Assembly (NCBI RefSeq): GCF_028435365.1
Contig: NZ_JAGTJJ010000002.1
Span: 982,730-1,046,729, forward strand
Direction: 5' to 3'
Length of the DNA: 64,000 nucleotides
Source: Polyangium jinanense
GTDB taxonomy: Bacteria > Myxococcota > Polyangia > Polyangiales > Polyangiaceae
The notes beneath the pieces are model-generated. The model saw only the letters and a list, made by a program, of their open reading frames with translations, had not been told where the DNA came from and made no database searches. Below are positions 45,551-54,082 of the stretch, piece by piece. Position 1 is the stretch's first letter; each line of letters opens with the position of its first letter. The translations under genes and the position numbers were made by a program.

Positions 45551-48500
45551 GTGAGCCAATCGCCCGTCGAGTTCCCCGAAGAGCTGCCCATCTCTGCGCG
45601 CGTGCGCGACATCGCGCAGGCGATGCACGAACACCCCGTCGTCATCATCGCGGGCGAGACCGGCTCTGGCAAGACCACGCAGCTCCCGAAGGTCGCGCTT
45701 GCCATGGGCCGCGGCCTCCATGCGCGCATCGGCGTCACGCAGCCCCGCCGCATCGCTGCGACGAGCGTCGCGGCCCGCGTCGCCAAGGAGCTCGGCGTCG
45801 ACCTCGGCAAGGAGGTCGGCTACAAGATTCGATTCGCCGACCGGACGAGCCCGTCGACGTACGTCCGATTCATGACGGACGGCATCCTCCTCGCCGAGAT
45901 CCAGGGCGACCCGCTCCTCCGCGCCTACGACACGCTCATCGTCGACGAGGCGCACGAGCGCACGCTCAACATCGATTTCCTCCTCGGCTACCTCAAGCGA
46001 ATCCTGCCTCGGCGAAAGGACCTGCGCGTCGTCGTCAGCTCCGCGACGCTCGAAACCGAGCGATTCTCGGCCTTCTTCGACGGCGCGCCCGTCATTCAGG
46101 TCTCGGGCCGCACGCACCCGGTCGAGGTCATCCACCGGCCGCCGCGCAAAGAAGAGACCGAGCTCGCCGAGACGATCGGCAATACCATCGAGGAGATCAC
46201 CGAGCTCGACCCTCGCGAGGACATCCTCGTCTTTTTGCCCGGCGAGCGCGAAATCCACGAGACCATGGACGAGCTGCATTCGCACGGCCTGCCGCACACC
46301 GTGGTCCTTCCGCTCTACGGCCGCCTCCCGCAATCCGAGCAGCAACGCGTCTTTGCCCCCTTGCCGCAGCGGCGCATCGTCCTCGCCACGAACGTCGCCG
46401 AGACCTCGCTCACGATTCCGGGCATCGTCTACGTCATCGACGCCGGCCTCGCCCGCGTCAATCGTTACCACGCGCGCTCGGGCGTCACGACGCTCCAGAT
46501 CGAGCCGATCTCCCGCGCCAGCGCCGAGCAACGCAAGGGCCGCGCGGGCCGCATCCGCAGCGGCGTCTGTTTCCGACTCTACGAAGAGCGCGACTTCGAG
46601 ACGCGCCCGGCCTACACCGACCCCGAGGTTTTACGGGTCGGCCTCGCGGGCGCCATCTTGCAGATGAAATCGCTGGGGATCGGCGACATTCGTGATTTCC
46701 CCTTCCTCGACCCGCCCCCGCGCCGCGCCGTCGACGAGGGATATCGGGTCCTCGAAGAGCTCGGGGCGATCGACGACGCAGGCGAGCTCACGGACATCGG
46801 CAAAAAGCTCGCGCGCCTCCCCCTCGATCCGCGGCTCGGCCGCATGGTCCTCGGCGGCGAGGCGGAGGGCGCGCTGCGCGAGGTCCTCGTCGTGGCCTCG
46901 GCGCTCGGCATCCAGGACCCGCGCGAGCGCCCGCTCTCCGCGCAGAAGCAGGCGGACGAGGCGCACCGCAAATTCCGCGACGAACAGAGCGACTTCGCCG
47001 GTCTGATCAAGCTCTGGCACGCCTACAAGCAAGCCGAGGCGCGGCTCTCGAAGAACCAGCTCCGCAAGTGGTGCCGCGACAACTTCCTCTCGCACCTCCG
47101 CATGCGCGAGTGGAGCGACATCCACCAGCAGATCTCGCAGATCGTGCGGGAGATGGGCTTCCGGGTCGAGGGCACGCAGGGCGACGGCGGCGACGGCGTG
47201 CACCGCGCGATCGTCCCGGCCCTGCTCAGCAAGATCGGCATGTGGAGCCAGGAGGCGAAGGCGTATGTCGGGGCCCGACAAACCCGCTTCCAGCTCCACC
47301 CGTCGAGTGGCCTCTCGAAAAAGCCGCCCGCGTGGATCATGGCGGCCGAGCTCGTCGAGACCTCGCAGCTCTTCGGTCGCACCGCGGCGCGTGTCGATCC
47401 CGGCTGGCTCGAAGAGGCGGGCGGCTCGCTTTGCCGCAAGCACCACAGCGACCCGCACTGGGAGGAAAAACCCGCGCAGGTCATGGCCCGCGAGCAGGTC
47501 TCTCTTTACGGCCTGCCGATCGTACGAGACCGAAAGGTTCATTACGGCCCGCTCGACCCTGCGGCTTCGCGGAAGATCTTCATCACGCACGCGCTCGTCC
47601 GGCAGGAATACGCGACCAAGGCGCGCTTCATGGAGCACAACAAAAAGCTCTTCGACGAGGTGAAGCGGCTCCGGGACAAGGCGCGCAAGAGCGACATGCT
47701 CGCCGACGACCACGCCCTCTCCCTCTTCTTCGAGGAGCGCATCCCCGAGGGCATCTACAGCGGCAAGACGTTCGAGGCCTGGCGCAAGGAGGCTGAGGAG
47801 AAGAACCCGCGCCTGCTCGAGCTCTCGCTCGCGGACGTCCTCCAGGGCGAAGCGGACGAGCTCACGCCCGAGCGATTCCCGGACACCCTCTCGCTGTACG
47901 GCACCAAATTGCCGCTCACGTACCGCTTCGATCCGGGCGAGGACGACGACGGCGTCACGATCTCCTTGCCCCTCGCGCTCCTCCCGCAGGCGGATCCGGC
48001 CGTGTTCGAATGGACCATTCCGGGCTGGCACGCCGAAAAAATCGAATGGCTGCTCGACGCGATGCCCAAGGCCGTCCGCAAATCGGTCGGCGGCGTGAAG
48101 GAGCTCGCGGCCGAGCTCGCGCGGCGGCACCGCCCCTTCGAGGGCCCGATGCTCGAAGCCCTCGCCCGCTCGATCCAGGAGCGTACGGGCGTCCGCGTCC
48201 CGATGGATGCGCTCCGCCCGGACGAGCTCCCGCCCTTCTTGCGATTCTATTTCCGCGTCCTCGACGAGGAGGGCCGCGTCGTCGGCGAAGGGCGCGACCT
48301 CGCGGCGCTCAAGGAGCGATTCGCGAAACGCGCGCGTGATGCCTGGGCCGGCGCGTCGAAGGCGACCCTCGAACGCGAGGGCCTCACCTCGTGGAGCTTC
48401 GAGACCTTGCCCGAAGAGGTGCGCATCGAGGTCGCGGGCCGAAAGCTCGCGGGGTATCCCGCGCTCGTCGACACGGAGATGTCGGTGGCCCTGCGCGTGC

Positions 48501-49252
48501 TCGCCTCGCGCGAGGCGGCGGACGAGGCCACGCGCGGCGGATTGCGGCGGCTTTTTTTGCTCCAGATGAGCATGCCGATGAACAAGCTGGAGCACCAGGT
48601 CTCTGCGGCCGTCGCGACGGGCGCCCTCGCCGAGCGCGCGGGCGCGGGCGGTGTTCCCTTGCGCCGCCAGATCGTGCTCCGGGCGCTCGACGACGCGTTC
48701 GGTTTGAACGACCCGGGCCGCTTCCCGCGCGCGCGCAAGGACTTCCTCGCGCGCCTCGACGCCGGCAAGGTCGAGCTCGCGGCGAGCATCTCTCGCCTCG
48801 GCAAGCTCGCGCAGGAAATCGCGGCGGAGCTCTCCCGCGCCGAACAAGCGCTCCGCGCGCTTTTGGGCAAACCCGGCGCGCCCCGCGCATCCCTCGCGGA
48901 GATCCGAATGCAGCTCGACCACCTGATCCCGCCGGGCATGTTCCTGCGCGAGCGGGTCGAGCGCCTCGCGCACCTGCCGCGTTATCTCCGCGCCGTGCAG
49001 ATCCGGCTCGAACGCATGCCGAATGGCCCGCAGAAGGACCAATCGAAGTCCGAGCAGGTTTTGCCGTTCTGGAAAAACTACCTCGACCACCACGAAGGCC
49101 TGCGTGGGCGAGGTGTCCCGGGGGAGGACCTCGACACGTTCCGGTGGCTCATCGAGGAACTGCGCGTCTCGCTGTTCGCGCCGGAGCTGAAGACGGCTGT
49201 GACGGTATCGCCGCAGCGGCTCACGGAGTTCTGGCGGGTGTTATCGGGCTGA
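45551..49252 (+). CDS. hrpA: ATP-dependent RNA helicase HrpA
   Basis: A 1233-residue DEAH-box RNA helicase. Motif I is GETGSGKTT (35-43), motif Ia TQPRRIAA, motif II DEAH, motif III SAT, and motif VI QRKGRAGR. The ratchet/OB domains and a DUF3418 region, characteristic of bacterial HrpA, follow to the C-terminus (LPFWKNYLDHHEG). HrpA in E. coli rescues stalled or collided ribosomes. Length is close to the 1300 residues of E. coli HrpA. The start is a GTG at 45551; GGAGG lies 19 bases upstream, which is far, so the exact start is uncertain. Confidence 0.95.
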   Translation: MSQSPVEFPEELPISARVRDIAQAMHEHPVVIIAGETGSGKTTQLPKVALAMGRGLHARIGVTQPRRIAATSVAARVAKELGVDLGKEVGYKIRFADRTSPSTYVRFMTDGILLAEIQGDPLLRAYDTLIVDEAHERTLNIDFLLGYLKRILPRRKDLRVVVSSATLETERFSAFFDGAPVIQVSGRTHPVEVIHRPPRKEETELAETIGNTIEEITELDPREDILVFLPGEREIHETMDELHSHGLPHTVVLPLYGRLPQSEQQRVFAPLPQRRIVLATNVAETSLTIPGIVYVIDAGLARVNRYHARSGVTTLQIEPISRASAEQRKGRAGRIRSGVCFRLYEERDFETRPAYTDPEVLRVGLAGAILQMKSLGIGDIRDFPFLDPPPRRAVDEGYRVLEELGAIDDAGELTDIGKKLARLPLDPRLGRMVLGGEAEGALREVLVVASALGIQDPRERPLSAQKQADEAHRKFRDEQSDFAGLIKLWHAYKQAEARLSKNQLRKWCRDNFLSHLRMREWSDIHQQISQIVREMGFRVEGTQGDGGDGVHRAIVPALLSKIGMWSQEAKAYVGARQTRFQLHPSSGLSKKPPAWIMAAELVETSQLFGRTAARVDPGWLEEAGGSLCRKHHSDPHWEEKPAQVMAREQVSLYGLPIVRDRKVHYGPLDPAASRKIFITHALVRQEYATKARFMEHNKKLFDEVKRLRDKARKSDMLADDHALSLFFEERIPEGIYSGKTFEAWRKEAEEKNPRLLELSLADVLQGEADELTPERFPDTLSLYGTKLPLTYRFDPGEDDDGVTISLPLALLPQADPAVFEWTIPGWHAEKIEWLLDAMPKAVRKSVGGVKELAAELARRHRPFEGPMLEALARSIQERTGVRVPMDALRPDELPPFLRFYFRVLDEEGRVVGEGRDLAALKERFAKRARDAWAGASKATLEREGLTSWSFETLPEEVRIEVAGRKLAGYPALVDTEMSVALRVLASREAADEATRGGLRRLFLLQMSMPMNKLEHQVSAAVATGALAERAGAGGVPLRRQIVLRALDDAFGLNDPGRFPRARKDFLARLDAGKVELAASISRLGKLAQEIAAELSRAEQALRALLGKPGAPRASLAEIRMQLDHLIPPGMFLRERVERLAHLPRYLRAVQIRLERMPNGPQKDQSKSEQVLPFWKNYLDHHEGLRGRGVPGEDLDTFRWLIEELRVSLFAPELKTAVTVSPQRLTEFWRVLSG

Positions 49253-49270
49253 TCTCTCGGGGCCGCCGCG

Positions 49271-49373
49271 CCGGGGCGCCGCCCCGGACCCCGCGGGGGC
49301 TGTTCGCCCCTCGACCCGAACCAGGGCAAGCCCTGGACTCGGGGTGGAAGAACTGCGATGCGCAGTTCTTCCA
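49271..49373. repeat. Cluster of four hairpins after hrpA (dispersed-repeat candidate)
   Basis: Four perfect palindromes lie side by side: CCGGGGC/GCCCCGG (49271-49287), CCCCGCGGGG (49289-49298), CCAGGGC/GCCCTGG (49321-49336), and TGGAAGAACTGCG/CGCAGTTCTTCCA (49345-49373, three-base loop). No reading frame is credible. The arrangement resembles REP- or MITE-type interspersed elements; it also lies where an hrpA terminator would be. Confidence 0.6.
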
Positions 49374-49945
49374 AGCAGGCCGGTGGCAAGACCGTCGAGG
49401 TTGGTCGCATACACGGACAACCTTGCGGGAAGGGTGATGCCAGCGTCGGAAGCGGGGTGAAGCCGTCGCGGAGAGGGGTGCTCCTGTCTTCACCACGGGT
49501 GCGCCTTCGGTGACGAGGACGGGGGACCCTGCCGGGCGCCGGTGGGCCCTTCCTACGCGGGGAGACAAGGCCATCTTCATGAACGATTTCGAGTATCTGC
49601 CGGGTGAGGTCGACGTGGGGCCGGCGAGGGGTCCACCTGTCTCCGAGGTGAGTCGTACTCACCTGCGGGAGGCTCGGGACCCTTGGAAGGAGGGTTGCGT
49701 CAGGGCGCGGCCAGGGACCGGACATGTCCGGACGACGGACGCGACCCTCTGCGGGAGGGATGTGACCCTCTTGGAGGAGGGTCGCGACAGGGGTGGGGGA
49801 GGGTCGCAGCGGTGGTGGCACGCTGGACGCTCACGCGAATGGGGCACTGTTCTTCGACCCGATCGTCAATGGGTACTCGAGCGGGAACGGCGGGAAGGCC
49901 GAACGAGCCCTCCCCAGAGCTCGCGCGAGCCTCCCGGCGGTCGAC
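49374..49945. other. Long non-coding stretch with small palindromes
   Basis: No convincing gene is seen on either strand. The region has small palindromes (AGGTGAGT-CGT-ACTCACCT at 49646-49664 and CCGGACATGTCCGG at 49718-49731) and recurring GGAGGGT/GAGGGTCGC words from 49687 to 49813. It may be a decayed mobile sequence or a structured RNA region. The GGACATGTCC core at 49720-49729 is like sites A and B but lacks their five-base spacer. Confidence 0.5.
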
Positions 49946-50689
49946 TCACGGCGCGTCCCCGCCGGCTCCGCCACCGTGGGTTGCTTTCCACTCCCTTTTC
50001 CTCTTCGACGGCATTTCTTGGGTCATCTCCGCGAGCGCGCGCATGCTTTCACCGAGCGAGTCCCGGACGGGCATCTCGACGGCAAAATCCTCCGCCCCTG
50101 CCTCTGCGACGCGCCGCCACTTCTCGTCGACTGGCTGCCCCACGTTCTCCGAAAGCTCGACCAGATGGGGGAAGAAATAGGGAGCGGCCGCCACGTACCT
50201 CGGATCCTGATGGCTGAATGCGTCTTCGAACGCAGCCAACGCTTCCCGATGCCTTCCGAGCGCTTGCAGGATCCGCGCTTTTTCGCTGCCGTGCGCCCAT
50301 CGATACGTGACGTTCTCGAATCCGAGCTGCGCGACGGTTTCCGCGGCTTGCAGCGCCTCCTCGTACCTGCCAGCTTCGTAGAGGATGAACGCGCGATCCC
50401 TGGCGACGCTTCGAGCCAGCCATCCATCATGATCGCGATGGCGATTTGCTTCCTCGAACGCATCCCAGCTCGCCAGCGCTTCGTCGTATTGGTCGCGACT
50501 CATTAGCTTGATGATGGCGAGGCCCTTGTATTCGAATGCGTCTTGTACCTCCAGCCGGTCAAGACAGGTCGCGCACACGCGCACCGTGCGCCCTGCGCAC
50601 GTGTACGAATGTGTCGCCTCCCGCTTCTCGCAGGACCAGCAAGGTTGAGGTCTTCCACTGGGAGGAGGTTTTTCACTGGGAGGCTGCAT
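49946..50689 (-). CDS. Zinc-finger and TPR protein
   Basis: A 247-residue cytoplasmic protein. The N-terminus has a treble-clef-like zinc site, CWSCEKREATHSY and CATCLDRLE, and residues about 60-200 are helical repeats of TPR type (YDEALASWDAFEEA, YEEALQAAETVAQLG, HREALAAFEDAFSH). AGGAG lies about nine bases before the ATG. It is 23 bp downstream of a Cys-rich lipoprotein gene on the same strand, likely one operon. A role as partner or immunity protein of that lipoprotein is possible but not shown. Confidence 0.8.
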   Translation of the reverse strand: MQPPSEKPPPSGRPQPCWSCEKREATHSYTCAGRTVRVCATCLDRLEVQDAFEYKGLAIIKLMSRDQYDEALASWDAFEEANRHRDHDGWLARSVARDRAFILYEAGRYEEALQAAETVAQLGFENVTYRWAHGSEKARILQALGRHREALAAFEDAFSHQDPRYVAAAPYFFPHLVELSENVGQPVDEKWRRVAEAGAEDFAVEMPVRDSLGESMRALAEMTQEMPSKRKREWKATHGGGAGGDAP

Positions 50690-50712
50690 GGCGATTCACT
50701 CCTGAAGGGGAC

Positions 50713-51447
50713 TCAGTTCGTGCGGGGACACCTCTCCTCGGGCCAACGGTTATGATTTTTGCACTCCATGTAACATCCGTGACAGTCTTTCTTGTTTCCA
50801 TAGATCTCCTTCTCCTCCTTCGGTTGCCACGGATTGTCGAGACACTCGTCCAACAGCGCCTGGCACCGCCTCTCCACCGCACGCCGCCGGCCGGCCGCCT
50901 CGACCGCCTCGACCACCTCCTCCGCGACATGCACTGTGAGCGCCACGACGATCGTCACCCCGGCAGCGACGATCAAGATCGGAACCAGGTTCACGGCGGC
51001 CGCCGCGGCTGCGGCCGCGGGGTGGCCCATGGGAGCCCGTCCGTCTGGGGAGACGCTGCCGCCGTAGACCGGCCCCGAGGAACGCAGCGAGGTGACGACC
51101 CCAGGCAACGACATGCCGTGGAGCGCATCCTCCATGCAGGACACGATCTCCCGATCGTTGATCAACGACTCCCTGACCTCGACCTTGTCGACCTGACCGT
51201 CCGCCGTCACGTCGACGTCGAACATGATGGCGTAGTGCGTATCCGTCAGCCGCGCCGCGCCATGCTCGGCGCAGGCCTCGAGCCGCGCGACAGTTGCCGG
51301 AGGGACCGACGGGCCATCGTGCGAACCGTGAAAGCTGGGCCGCGGGTTCCCCATGGGGCTGCTCCCACAGCCGAGCGGCGTGAAGACAAAGCCCAACCCG
51401 AGGGCGAACCCCAAGGATGCCGTAAGCCTCGTGGTGGTCGAGGCCAT
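50713..51447 (-). CDS. Lipoprotein with internal membrane helix and Cys-rich C-terminus
   Basis: A 244-residue protein. The signal peptide ends in lipobox PLGC. Residues about 45-125 have a DVDVTADGQVDKVEVRES strand pattern and one Cys in SCMEDAL, recalling the AgmX/TonB-C group. An Ala-rich segment and a hydrophobic helix (LVPILIVAAGVTIVVALTV) follow. The last 55 residues carry seven cysteines (RRCQALLDEC, KDCHGCYMECK, ERCP). Such short Cys-rich ends appear on exported proteins and toxins of myxobacteria, and the TPR protein downstream could be a cognate partner; this is speculative. Confidence 0.72.
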   Translation of the reverse strand: MASTTTRLTASLGFALGLGFVFTPLGCGSSPMGNPRPSFHGSHDGPSVPPATVARLEACAEHGAARLTDTHYAIMFDVDVTADGQVDKVEVRESLINDREIVSCMEDALHGMSLPGVVTSLRSSGPVYGGSVSPDGRAPMGHPAAAAAAAAVNLVPILIVAAGVTIVVALTVHVAEEVVEAVEAAGRRRAVERRCQALLDECLDNPWQPKEEKEIYGNKKDCHGCYMECKNHNRWPEERCPRTN

Positions 51448-51631
51448 GTTCGAGCGTGTATCGACAGACCTGCAACCAAGCGACAAGCGAGCGGTGGGCT
51501 CGTGGCATTTGGTCACTTCATTGATCTTGCCAACGGTTCTGAGCCTTCGCTCTGCGCGTCCCATGCGGCCCCACCCCCCAGATCCAGATCCCTGGGAACT
51601 TCTCGCCCCGTCCGGCTACTCTACCCGCTGG

Positions 51632-53563
51632 ATGTCCCGCCGCGCCCTTTGCACCGTGATCCTCTCGGTCCTCGGGCACGCCCTTTTCCTCCGCTACGGC
51701 GCCCCGCGCGCGCCCGAGGTGCCCCGGACGATCGCCGCGTCGACTGCGACCTCGCCCATCGCCTCCGTCGCCGACTCCCTCGCGCGGAACGAGCGCACGC
51801 GCGAGGCCCGTCGCAAGCTCGTCGAGTCCGCCCGGAGCGACCGCAAAAAGGGGCGCCTTGCACTCGGCCGATTCCTTCTCGAAGCGAATCGTATCGACGC
51901 CGAGGAGGCCGGCGAGGAGCTCGACGTGGCCGAGGCCCTCATCCGCTACGAAGATCGCCTCTCGCGATTGCGTCAAGCCCTTCGCGAGGGTGATCCCGTC
52001 ACGCTCGCCGTGCCCTGGGCCTTCGAGGACATCAAATACTACGGCCAACCGGGCGGACGTATGGCGGATGCACTCCTCGACGGCGGCGGGTCCTGCGAGC
52101 AAGTCGCGCAGCTCGTCGTCGCGGCCGTGTTCGACGCGGGCAAGCCTGCCGAGGTCGCGTTGCGCTTTTATGGAAAGCCCATGTCCGACGGCGTCGCGCA
52201 CCTCGCGCCCATTGCGATCCACGGCAAAGAGGAGCACGACCTCATGGCCGGTACGCCCGCGACCCCAGGCGGCAGCCGCGTCGCACCCGACGAGCTCGTC
52301 GAGGTCTATGCACGCGTGCATGGCCTCGCGCCTCCGATCGCCGCCGCTGCCAGCGGGGGCGGGGGAACCGGCAAAGAGGCGGCCCCGCCTGCATCCGCCG
52401 AGCCCACCGATTCCGCCCCCTCGCGCCCCTCCCTCTCCGCCGGGTTTCCGCCGAATGCGGACGTCTACCCCGGCACGCTCCCGCTTTATGCCGTGCGCGC
52501 CGTGAAACAACCGGGCGAACCGGGCGATGTCCTCGAAGATCCGAGTTTCGCCGCCGAGGGTGCGCGCCATTGCGCTTATTTCCTCCGGATGGCCTCGCTC
52601 AGCCCGCCGACGATCGAGGTCGAGCAGGGGGTCACGCTCGAACCCTATCCCACGCCGAGGCCCCAGCGCCTCGAACGCGAGGCGTTCCTCCTGCGCGTCG
52701 CCCAGGACCTCGCGAAGAGCCCCCAGGCCGACGAAGCGGATCGGCTCATGAGCCTTGCGTGCCTCACCGCGCTCGGCGAGGTCGCCGGCACCGATTTCAC
52801 CCTCGCGGGCGAGCGACGCCTCGCCAATGCCGCCGTCGCCACGGGCAAACAGGCCCGGGAGGCGGGCGAAAAGGCGCTCGCCGCGATACGCTGGTCGAGC
52901 GAGGACGGCGCGCGAATCGCCAAGCGCATCGAGACCGAATACGCTGGCCGAAGCTGGATCCTCCTCTTCTTGAAAGGCGGCGGCGACGTGGTCCTCGACC
53001 TCACGCTGCGCGCTCCGCGGGACAACTGGGGGCGGGTGAATGCGCTCGGCGCGCTCGTGCTTTTCCCCGAAACCCGCGCCCGCGCCATCGAGGCCTCGGC
53101 GAGGTTACCGCTGCGTGACCAGGTCGACGTGATGCACGAGGTTTTCCACGCGCACGACCACCTTCGGCCCTGGGCCACGAATTTCGACCTCGAAACGCCG
53201 CCGAACGCCTCGGAGGCCGTGCTGCGATTCGTCCGTGCCTATCGCGTATTCCGCGGCGTCGCATTTCGCCTCTGGGAGGGACAACGCGAGGCGGGTGAGA
53301 CGCTCGCCGCATTGAGCGAGGAGGCGCGCGCGGCGGGCCTCGACCGGGCCTGGGAGGCAGCGATGATCGATTACCACGCGCGCAACGTGCTCGGCCTCTA
53401 CGCGCAGCGGTCCTCGGGTTTCGAGGTCGTCGCGGCGCTCGTCGATGCGACGCGGGGCAATCCGGATCCGTCGCTGGATCCGCTCCGCAAGCAGCTCGCC
53501 TACATCGAGGCCGAGGGCCGGCTCGACGCGCGCACGCTGGCGGATGCGTTTCGGATGCGGTGA
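51632..53563 (+). CDS. Exported protein with transglutaminase-like and HExxH motifs
   Basis: A protein of 643 residues if the ATG at 51632 is used; an ATG at 51563 would add 23. The N-terminus (SRRALCTVILSVLGHALFLR) is a signal peptide or anchor. Residues about 140-210 have GGGSCEQVAQLVVAAVFDAG, resembling the Cys region of transglutaminase-like proteases, with His later in VAHLAPIAIHG. Residues near 510 have DVMHEVFHAHDH, a HExxH zinc-protease motif. Between them is an Ala/Pro/Ser linker. Which, if either, activity is real is unknown. It converges on the LEA14-like gene with one base between stops. Confidence 0.78.
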   Translation: MSRRALCTVILSVLGHALFLRYGAPRAPEVPRTIAASTATSPIASVADSLARNERTREARRKLVESARSDRKKGRLALGRFLLEANRIDAEEAGEELDVAEALIRYEDRLSRLRQALREGDPVTLAVPWAFEDIKYYGQPGGRMADALLDGGGSCEQVAQLVVAAVFDAGKPAEVALRFYGKPMSDGVAHLAPIAIHGKEEHDLMAGTPATPGGSRVAPDELVEVYARVHGLAPPIAAAASGGGGTGKEAAPPASAEPTDSAPSRPSLSAGFPPNADVYPGTLPLYAVRAVKQPGEPGDVLEDPSFAAEGARHCAYFLRMASLSPPTIEVEQGVTLEPYPTPRPQRLEREAFLLRVAQDLAKSPQADEADRLMSLACLTALGEVAGTDFTLAGERRLANAAVATGKQAREAGEKALAAIRWSSEDGARIAKRIETEYAGRSWILLFLKGGGDVVLDLTLRAPRDNWGRVNALGALVLFPETRARAIEASARLPLRDQVDVMHEVFHAHDHLRPWATNFDLETPPNASEAVLRFVRAYRVFRGVAFRLWEGQREAGETLAALSEEARAAGLDRAWEAAMIDYHARNVLGLYAQRSSGFEVVAALVDATRGNPDPSLDPLRKQLAYIEAEGRLDARTLADAFRMR

Positions 53564-53564
53564 T

Positions 53565-54056
53565 TCAGAACGAAATCCCCGCCGCCGCCAGCAAATCCTC
53601 CCGTCCGAGCGCCCCCGCCTCGTCGATCGGATAATTGTCCTTCTCCACCCCGAGCGCCCGCACGGCCGTCACATCGGCGCTTCCTTTCACCGTGTACCGC
53701 AACGTCGGCGTCCTCCGCGCCTCGTCGACCACGCCGGGCACCAGCGTGAAGGGTATCGCCACTGGCACGCGCACGATCGTCGATTGGCCGGCGGCGAGCC
53801 ACTGGTTCGGACTGTAATCGATCGTCGGAAGCGCGTACTTCTCCGCGAACGTCACCGTCACCCGCACATTGCGGATCTCGATGTCGAACGAGTTCGGGTT
53901 GTCCACGGTCATGTACACGTCGAGCCCGATGCCCCGCAGCGACGCCGAGCGCAGCTCGGCATGATGCAGCCGCAACGTGGGTTTTTCCGCGGCGCAACCC
54001 GAGGCGCCGAGGGCGAGGGCCGTGACGAGGAACAGGTGCCTGTGGAGCTTCGTCAT
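53565..54056 (-). CDS. LEA14/WHy-domain lipoprotein
   Basis: A 163-residue lipoprotein with lipobox ASGC. The mature part is a water-stress/hypersensitive-response (WHy, LEA14-like) domain: LRGIGLDVYMTVDNPNSFDIEIRNVRVTV, with the conserved NPN motif, and then STIVRVPVAIPFTLVPGVV. These Ig-like domains are linked to desiccation tolerance in plants and are common in bacterial envelopes. It is the last gene of a three-gene unit with the two membrane proteins upstream. Confidence 0.9.
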   Translation of the reverse strand: MTKLHRHLFLVTALALGASGCAAEKPTLRLHHAELRSASLRGIGLDVYMTVDNPNSFDIEIRNVRVTVTFAEKYALPTIDYSPNQWLAAGQSTIVRVPVAIPFTLVPGVVDEARRTPTLRYTVKGSADVTAVRALGVEKDNYPIDEAGALGREDLLAAAGISF

Positions 54057-54082
54057 CGTTTGCCGACCAGGATAGATCAGGT

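Noticed and set aside
46631..49093. An 820-codon minus-strand reading frame
   Set aside because: It is the shadow of hrpA, whose helicase motifs on the plus strand are complete.
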